From NCBI RefSeq assembly GCF_900111585.1, contig NZ_FOHI01000003.1:186001-250000 (forward strand): 64,000 nucleotides of DNA, given 5' to 3'. Shown in pieces: positions 58,760 through 64,000 of the stretch (positions within the stretch are counted from its first letter, which is position 1; every line of letters begins with the position of its first letter). Source of the stretch: Nitrosospira multiformis (GTDB taxonomy: Bacteria > Pseudomonadota > Gammaproteobacteria > Burkholderiales > Nitrosomonadaceae). The notes beneath the pieces were generated by a model. That model worked only from the letters and a program-made list of their open reading frames with translations. It did not search any database and was not told the DNA's origin. The position numbers were made by a program, and so were the translations under genes.

Positions 58760-60781
58760 GTGCATATCAAAAATATCTCAGTAAAGAATTTTCGACTGTT
58801 ACATGACATTGATCTTCTCTTGGAAAGTAAGACAACAGTCATCGTAGGACGAAATAATAGTGGGAAGACTTCATTAACTGAAGTCATCAAGCGGCTCCTG
58901 ACAGAAAACAACGTCACCTTCCGATTGGAAGATTTCTCATTCGGCACACACCGGCAATTCTGGTCTGCATTTATCGCAGCAACCCAAGGTGTTTCCGAGT
59001 CGGAGGTACGTAAGATTCTTCCGGCTATCGAAATCCGGCTGAATTTTTCCTATGAAATAGATGAACCGCTTGGAATGCTCAGCGATTTCATTGTGGATCT
59101 AGACCCCGATTGCACTGAGGCTCTTGTAGTCGCACGCTATGCCCTCAAGGAGGGTAGAGTCAAAGAGCTGTTTGCCGCTCTCATGGGTACGGATGAGAAT
59201 GCTCGGCCCGAAGTCTTTCGGGTGTTACGAGATCGCGTCCCGAGTCTATTTGGGTTGAGTTTTGCTGCACTTGACCCTAATGACCCTACCAACGAAAGAG
59301 CAGTCGAGGGATCTTTAGTAAGAGCATTGTGCGCAAGTGGTTTTATCAGTGCCCAGCGCGGCCTAGATGATGCTACTCAGAAGGACCGCGTCGTGATCGG
59401 GAAGGTGCTGGAGAGCCTTTTTACAACAGCGAAGATCAATGCCGCAGATTCGGAGAGCTATAACACGGCTGCGGAACTAGAGATCGCGGTTAGCAAGATT
59501 CAGGAAGATATTGGCGAAGACTTCAATGCGAAGCTCAATACCTTGCTGCCGGCCCTATCGATCTTCGGTTATCCGGGACTTTCCGATCTGAAGCTTTTAA
59601 CGGAAACCACACTGGATGTGGAACGTTTGCTAACCAATCATACAAAGGTACGTTATACCGGGGCGAATGGTATCCATCTACCAGAGACATACAACGGTCT
59701 AGGGGCACGCAATATCATTCTAATTCTCTTGCAGTTACGAGAATTTTTTAAGCTCTATTTAGCAATGGAGCCCAGGCCTGCGGTGCAAGTCGTCTTTATC
59801 GAGGAGCCGGAAGTACATTTGCATCCGCAGATGCAGGAAGTATTTATTCGAAAACTTGATGAGATTGCGACCGTATTCAGCAAAGAGCAAGGTGTACGAT
59901 GGCCAGTCCAGTTCATTGTGTCCACTCATTCGTCGCACGTTGCTAACGAAGCACATTTCGAGACGATTCGATACTTTCTTTCTACTGTAGATGAGGGCAG
60001 CAGTGCTTTTAGGACAATTGTTAAGGATTTGCGGAAGGGGCTCTTGGCCAAAGGCGAACCGGAGAAGGCCTTCCTGCATCAATACATGACACTGACTCGC
60101 TGCGATCTGTTTTTCGCGGACAAAGCCATTCTTATTGAGGGTACGACCGAGCGCCTTCTACTTCCCAGAATTATGGAAATAATCGATGAGGGGCAACCAG
60201 AAGGCAATAAATTGGGAAGCCAATACATTTCAGTCATGGAGGTAGGAGGAGCCTACGCACATATTTTCTTTGGCCTTCTAGAGTTCCTTGAAATCCCCAC
60301 GCTTATTATTACTGACATCGATACCGTCAAGCCGAACGGAAAAGGGCGTTATGAAGCTTGTCCGGTGAGTGATGGGGAACGGAGTAGTAATACCTGCATT
60401 AAGGCGTGGTTTGATAATCCTACTGTCACTCCCGCGCATCTCCTTGCTGCCGAGGAGACAAAGAAAATTTGTGGAAAGAAGCGCCTTGCTTTCCAGCAAC
60501 CAGAGGAGAAAGATGGCCCATGCGGCCGGAGCTTTGAAGATGCTTTCATGCTTGCGAATAAGGCTCTTTTTGAATTTCCAGGTCCAAGCGTGGAAGAGTG
60601 CGCGGCCCAGGCATGGCTTGCGGCAAGAGATGTGAAAAAGTCAGAATTTGTCTTGCAGCACGCGATCACGGTTGCCAAATGGAATATTCCTCGTTATATC
60701 CGCGATGGACTTGTCTGGCTCGCGAATAATGATGTGCCTCAGTCTAGTGTCGCAACCCCAAGTGCGGAGTTCGTGAAGTAG
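58760..60781 (+). CDS. OLD-family ATPase/TOPRIM nuclease, GajA-like
   Basis: 673 residues from a GTG after AAAGGA. N-terminal ABC-type ATPase: Walker A GRNNSGKTS at 30-38, a signature-like YNGLGARN near 311-318, Walker B VVFIEEPEVHLHP at 344-356 and STHSSH at 388-393. The C-terminal TOPRIM nuclease domain has AILIEGTTERLLLP (E460, E464) and TDID (519-521). This is the architecture of OLD nucleases and of GajA, the nuclease of the Gabija anti-phage system (GajA proper is usually somewhat shorter). The UvrD-like helicase gene that follows one base later supports a Gabija-like assignment. Base composition is AT-richer than neighbouring core genes. Confidence 0.82.
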   Translation: MHIKNISVKNFRLLHDIDLLLESKTTVIVGRNNSGKTSLTEVIKRLLTENNVTFRLEDFSFGTHRQFWSAFIAATQGVSESEVRKILPAIEIRLNFSYEIDEPLGMLSDFIVDLDPDCTEALVVARYALKEGRVKELFAALMGTDENARPEVFRVLRDRVPSLFGLSFAALDPNDPTNERAVEGSLVRALCASGFISAQRGLDDATQKDRVVIGKVLESLFTTAKINAADSESYNTAAELEIAVSKIQEDIGEDFNAKLNTLLPALSIFGYPGLSDLKLLTETTLDVERLLTNHTKVRYTGANGIHLPETYNGLGARNIILILLQLREFFKLYLAMEPRPAVQVVFIEEPEVHLHPQMQEVFIRKLDEIATVFSKEQGVRWPVQFIVSTHSSHVANEAHFETIRYFLSTVDEGSSAFRTIVKDLRKGLLAKGEPEKAFLHQYMTLTRCDLFFADKAILIEGTTERLLLPRIMEIIDEGQPEGNKLGSQYISVMEVGGAYAHIFFGLLEFLEIPTLIITDIDTVKPNGKGRYEACPVSDGERSSNTCIKAWFDNPTVTPAHLLAAEETKKICGKKRLAFQQPEEKDGPCGRSFEDAFMLANKALFEFPGPSVEECAAQAWLAARDVKKSEFVLQHAITVAKWNIPRYIRDGLVWLANNDVPQSSVATPSAEFVK

Positions 60782-60782
60782 C

Positions 60783-62525
60783 ATGAGTGAAAAATTCAGT
60801 CCAGCATTGTTGGCGGCGCGCGCAGCGGATGAGCGGGTTGCAGAATGCCTAAGGGATAGCAGGAGCTTTCTTCTTGAAGCTGGGGCAGGTGCTGGAAAGA
60901 CCTATTCATTGGTCGAGACACTGCGATACCTACTCATCTCGCAGGGGGAGAAATTGCGTTGCCAAAATCAACGTATTGCATGCATCACCTATACAAATGC
61001 AGCAACTGGAGTTATTAACAGTCGTATTGACGGAAATCAGCTCGTTTTTACCGACACAATTCACGCCTTTTGCTGGTCCTTAATTAAAGGATTTCAGTCC
61101 ATACTGCGCGAAAAAATCGCGGTCCTTCCTGCCTGGCAAGAGAAGCTATGTGAGGAGCCGAGTATCGAGAAACAGCGGGTCGAGTATGATCTTGGGCATC
61201 GACGGATTAACGGTGAATTAATATCGCTTCACCACGATGATGTTTTGGCTCTAACCGCCGCCCTCATGCCTTCAGAAAAGTTCAAGTCTATCTTGGCGGG
61301 AAAGTACCCATTTATCCTCGTAGATGAGTATCAAGATACCAGTCGTGAAATTATGAATGCCATCAAGGAAAATCTACTAGGGCGAGCCGGGGGACCCCTT
61401 ATTGGATTTTTCGGCGATCATTGGCAACGAATATATGACGAAACCTGCGGCCATGTTAATCACGATGCTCTTACCGAAATTGGAAAGGGAGCAAATTTTC
61501 GTTCATCGATCTCTATTGTCAAAGTCCTTAATAATATACGCCCCGCTCTCCCTCAGGCGGTAAAGGATGAATCCTTCATTGGCTCGGCAGTGGTCTACCA
61601 CACAAATACATGGGCTGGATCTCGGCGCACAGGTGCCGGAGGAGGACATTGGAAGGACGATCTCCCTGCAGATATCGCTCATCAATATCTTTGCAAATTT
61701 ATTGAAAAGCTAAAAACTGACGGATGGGATTTTGCTGCTGACAAAACAAAAATCCTTATGCTTACGCACAATACACTGGCATTGGAGCAGGGCTATGCAT
61801 CCTTGGCTAAGGCATTGCGTTATCCCGATAAATTCATCAAGAAGGAAGACGAGTACATCAGTTTTTTTGCCGACAAGCTGGAGCCGGCGTGCGGCGCCTA
61901 TCAACGGGGGCGCTATGGAGAGATGTTCTCATTGTTGGGAGACGCGGCGCCTAAACTCATATCTCATGACAAAAAAGTTCGTTTATCAAAAATAATGAAT
62001 GAACTTATTGCGTTACGTCATGATGGGACAATTGGTCAACTCATTGATCATATTTGTGCTAACCACTTTCCACGCCTCCCTGAGGCAATAATGCGTCGAG
62101 AAAATGAGGCTGCTGCACAATTAGAGAAGCCCGACGAAGAAGTTTCAGAAAGCGTAAAGCTTACTCGGCAACTGCGGAAAATTTCATATCAAGAAATGAT
62201 TGCCCTCGATCAATTCATTGATGGGCATACTCCCTTTGCTACTAAGCACAGTGTTAAGGGCGATGAATTTGAAAATGTTCTCGTTGTTCTTGGCCGGGGT
62301 TGGAACAAATACAATTTTGACCAGTATCTTGAATGGGAGGGATCGGGCAGTGTTCCAGTTGATAAGCAAGATGTCTTTGAAAGAAACCGTAATCTCTTTT
62401 ATGTTTCTTGCTCACGGCCTACAACTCGCCTTGCACTTCTTTTCACACAAAAACTGTCATGCATGTCATTGCAGACGTTGAAGGCGTGGTTTGGTCCAGA
62501 TTCTGTCCATAGCTTTGCTCCATAG
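60783..62525 (+). CDS. UvrD-like helicase, GajB-like
   Basis: 580 residues. Superfamily 1 helicase: Walker A GAGAGKT at 34-40, ITYTNAAT, TIHAFCWS, Walker B DEYQDT at 181-186, and C-terminal KHSVKGDEFENVLVV and FYVSCSRPTTRLAL. It follows the OLD-family gene with a 1-base gap. In Gabija systems GajB senses nucleotide depletion or DNA ends and acts with GajA; whether that holds here is unknown. GajB is normally shorter, about 500 residues; this one has an extra region near 270-300. Confidence 0.82.
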   Translation: MSEKFSPALLAARAADERVAECLRDSRSFLLEAGAGAGKTYSLVETLRYLLISQGEKLRCQNQRIACITYTNAATGVINSRIDGNQLVFTDTIHAFCWSLIKGFQSILREKIAVLPAWQEKLCEEPSIEKQRVEYDLGHRRINGELISLHHDDVLALTAALMPSEKFKSILAGKYPFILVDEYQDTSREIMNAIKENLLGRAGGPLIGFFGDHWQRIYDETCGHVNHDALTEIGKGANFRSSISIVKVLNNIRPALPQAVKDESFIGSAVVYHTNTWAGSRRTGAGGGHWKDDLPADIAHQYLCKFIEKLKTDGWDFAADKTKILMLTHNTLALEQGYASLAKALRYPDKFIKKEDEYISFFADKLEPACGAYQRGRYGEMFSLLGDAAPKLISHDKKVRLSKIMNELIALRHDGTIGQLIDHICANHFPRLPEAIMRRENEAAAQLEKPDEEVSESVKLTRQLRKISYQEMIALDQFIDGHTPFATKHSVKGDEFENVLVVLGRGWNKYNFDQYLEWEGSGSVPVDKQDVFERNRNLFYVSCSRPTTRLALLFTQKLSCMSLQTLKAWFGPDSVHSFAP

Positions 62526-62570
62526 AGGTAAGCAAGGCGGGTTTGTTGCTATCTCGATATGAAAAAATAG

Positions 62571-62596
62571 TGAATGATAAAGGACGTTATCATTCA
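62571..62596. repeat. 10-base inverted repeat after the defence pair
   Basis: TGAATGATAA and its exact reverse complement, six bases apart. It lies 45 bases after the helicase stop and could end the transcript or serve as an operator for the next operon. Confidence 0.6.
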
Positions 62597-62647
62597 TAAA
62601 GATGTCACTAAAAGGAGAGGATCCAGTGGCTTCCGAATGCGCTTATA

Positions 62648-62676
62648 ATATAAGCTAGATGTTAACTAGCTTATAT
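62648..62676. promoter_or_regulatory. Operator palindrome of the toxin-antitoxin pair
   Basis: ATATAAGCTAG (62648-62658) with its exact reverse complement at 62666-62676, 7-base centre. A TATAAT (62644-62649) overlaps its left edge. The position just before the antitoxin gene fits autorepression by the antitoxin-toxin complex. Confidence 0.75.
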
Positions 62677-62686
62677 CGGAGGTTAT

Positions 62687-62929
62687 ATGCGTGAGATCGG
62701 AGCGTTCGAGGCCAAGAATAAACTGGGGACCTTGCTCGACTGGGTCGAGAATGGCGAAGAAGTTCTTATTACTCGACATGGCAAAGCCGTAGCGAGACTG
62801 GTTCCCGCTGAGCCTGGCTTTAACCGTGCGAAAGCTCGTCAGGTGGCCCGCAGTTTATTGGACGCCAGCCGCGGGGTTACCTTGGGCGACCTCAAGATTA
62901 AGGATCTCATCAATGAAGGTCGTTTGTGA
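62687..62929 (+). CDS. Antitoxin, Phd/YefM type (VapB partner)
   Basis: 80 residues. N-terminal DNA-binding Phd fold: EIGAFEAKNKLGTLLDWVENG, then EEVLITRHGKAVARLVPA. The C-terminal part (about 50-80) should bind and block the toxin. It starts 10 bases after the operator palindrome and overlaps the toxin gene by GTGA. This antitoxin type is often paired with VapC-like PIN toxins. Confidence 0.9.
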   Translation: MREIGAFEAKNKLGTLLDWVENGEEVLITRHGKAVARLVPAEPGFNRAKARQVARSLLDASRGVTLGDLKIKDLINEGRL

Positions 62930-63339
62930 GCTTAGTTCTTGATAGTTCAGTGGCTCTCACATGGTGTTTTGAGGATGAGCATACTTCCACCACCCTTGAT
63001 TTGCTGGATCAGATCGTTGAAACAGGTGCAATGGCTCCGTCGCTTTGGCCCCTGGAAATTCTTAATGGTCTAGCCATGGCCGAGCGACGCGGCCGACTTG
63101 ACGCGACACGCCGCCATCAGCTAGCTGGGTTTCTTCGTGATCTGCCGATTAATCTTGATCCTGAAACTGCAAGCCAGTCATGGACAGCAACAGCCTTACT
63201 TGCCGAACGCTACCGGCTCACCCTCTATGATGCAGCGTATTTAGAGCTGGCCCAACGACTCGATTTGCCCTTGGCCACGCTCGATCAAGAACTACGCGTT
63301 GCTGGCGGCGCGCTTGGACTCACCTTGCTTGGCGATTAA
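62926..63339 (+). CDS. vapC: PIN-domain ribonuclease toxin, VapC-like
   Basis: 137 residues from a GTG that overlaps the antitoxin stop. PIN-fold acidic residues are visible in VLDSSVALTWCFEDE (first Asp), LEILNGLAMAERRG (Glu), LTLYDAAYLELA and LATLDQEL (Asp). VapC toxins cleave tRNA or rRNA. The pair is complete and both frames are intact. Confidence 0.9.
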   Translation: MSLVLDSSVALTWCFEDEHTSTTLDLLDQIVETGAMAPSLWPLEILNGLAMAERRGRLDATRRHQLAGFLRDLPINLDPETASQSWTATALLAERYRLTLYDAAYLELAQRLDLPLATLDQELRVAGGALGLTLLGD

Positions 63340-63340
63340 C

Positions 63341-63460
63341 CATGCCGACAACACCCGCTTCTTGCCCACCTGCCAGCCTTCACGCTTGAGCATCACTAAC
63401 CCCCGCAGATAGCCGAACCTGGGACGCCTTAGGGCAATGTCGCGAAATGCGCTGGCACTA
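63341..63460 (-). mobile_element. Remnant of an IS3-family transposase (OrfB N-terminal part)
   Basis: Reading the minus strand from about 63450 gives AFRDIALRRPRFGYLRGLVM and then LKREGWQVGKKRVL. This is the conserved RPRFGYRR...LKREGW...KRV stretch of IS3/IS407-group integrase-type transposases. No start, DDE domain or terminal repeats are present, so it is a fragment. It lies immediately after vapC. Confidence 0.75.
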
Positions 63461-63524
63461 ATTGCTCCAAATGTAGAGCAATGTGATCCAAAAAACGGTC
63501 TTTATTCTATATAAAAAGCAGTGG

Positions 63525-63596
63525 ATGATTCCATTCTCCAAATTCGAAGAAATCATCATGAAGATGATGATAGCTGTGATCAAGAAGGGAGCATGA
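63525..63596 (+). CDS. Possible 23-codon leader peptide
   Basis: ATG at 63525 opens a short frame (IPFSKFEEIIMKMMIAVIKKGA) whose TGA overlaps the next ATG as ATGA. Its ribosome site is weak and nothing matches. It may be translationally coupled with the next gene or be chance. Confidence 0.25.
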   Translation: MIPFSKFEEIIMKMMIAVIKKGA

Positions 63597-64000
63597 ACAT
63601 TAAGCTGTTCGGCTTTGTGCTAGCTCTGTTGGAGCTGGCTGCAGGGGATGCAATTGCCAAGGAGGGTAGCGACCAGTATCCAAACGGTGCCGAAAACTGG
63701 CTGGCGGGGGTAGCACCCCCCCCGGGCAATTACTTCCTCAACTATTTCGGTCATTACGGTGGCTCCTTGCATAACGGCAATGGTGACAAAGTGTCGGATG
63801 CATCTCTCAGTACCTGGTTCAACGCATTTCGCCTTATCCACATCAATGAAATGAGCATTCTCGGGGGTAATTACGGTGTTCATATCATCGTGCCAATAGT
63901 GTATCAAAGGATGAAGCTTGGGGACCATGATTCAGTTATCGGGCTGGGTGATATAACCATCAGTCCTTTCGGTTTGAACTGGCATTTAGGGAACTGGCAT
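63593..64000 (+). CDS. SphA-like outer membrane transporter-like protein, N-terminal part
   Basis: 136 codons from the ATG at 63593 (AAGGGAG upstream) run to the window end. After a signal peptide ending near AIAK come EGSDQYPNGAENWLAGVAPP and PGNYFLNYFGHYGG, then beta-barrel-like alternating strands (VHIIVPIVYQRMKLGD, GLGDITISPFGLNWHLGNWH). This opening is typical of the transporter-like proteins related to SphA and phenol-degradation MetA proteins. Role unknown. 3' end lies outside. Confidence 0.7.
   Translation, partial: MNIKLFGFVLALLELAAGDAIAKEGSDQYPNGAENWLAGVAPPPGNYFLNYFGHYGGSLHNGNGDKVSDASLSTWFNAFRLIHINEMSILGGNYGVHIIVPIVYQRMKLGDHDSVIGLGDITISPFGLNWHLGNWH

Noticed and set aside
63620-63928. 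102-codon minus-strand frame near the window end
   Set aside because: The plus strand encodes a signal peptide and SphA-like barrel strands over the same bases.
1-64000. CRISPR arrays, tRNA and rRNA genes
   Set aside because: No regularly spaced repeats or recognisable RNA gene sequences were seen on either strand; a covariance-model scan was not possible.

Overview
This window looks like a chromosomal segment of a betaproteobacterial ammonia oxidiser, most likely Nitrosospira or a close relative. The evidence is a complete but solitary amoC gene (ammonia monooxygenase subunit C), a cytochrome P460 gene, and a betaproteobacterial gene order: a full dcw cluster, then DUF721, M23 peptidase and secA, plus a yqgE-ruvX-pyrR-pyrB-pyrC' operon. 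The genus is an inference; no rRNA or tRNA was seen.

Layout. 1-5 kb: the end of a probable envelope region (VanZ-like fragment, beta-helix lipoprotein), then a zinc-type cluster of a Fur/Zur regulator, a small membrane protein and a ZnuD-like TonB receptor. 5-13 kb: LolC/E and LolD lipoprotein export, DUF2062, ComEC, RelA, and a 24-cysteine protein of unknown role. 13.3-31.7 kb: the division and cell wall cluster mraZ-rsmH-ftsL-ftsI-murE-murF-mraY-murD-ftsW-murG-murC-murB-ddl-ftsQ-ftsA-ftsZ, read in one direction from a promoter that carries three MraZ boxes. lpxC, often found after ftsZ, is absent here. 32-36 kb: DUF721 protein, M23 peptidase, a strong terminator, secA. 36.6-43.4 kb (minus strand): cytochrome P460, oligopeptidase A, and a pyrimidine operon with a catalytically dead dihydroorotase. 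43.5-54.5 kb: small membrane proteins, a pilin, universal stress protein, TerC protein, patatin, fumarase, and nrdAB with DnaA-box-like repeats upstream.

54.5-64 kb is an accessory region. It holds a glyoxalase-type pseudogene with an internal deletion, the orphan amoC with a sigma-E-like promoter and a long inverted repeat in its leader, a broken conjugation remnant (trbL with two frameshifts, a lytic transglycosylase), a two-gene defence locus resembling Gabija (OLD-family ATPase/TOPRIM nuclease plus UvrD-like helicase), a VapBC-type toxin-antitoxin pair with a perfect operator palindrome, an IS3-family transposase remnant, and the start of an outer-membrane transporter-like gene that leaves the window.

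The best candidates for new biology are the regulation of the orphan amoC, the defence pair, and the cysteine-rich protein beginning with an IPGFTAE segment. All functional calls are from reading protein motifs; no database search was run.
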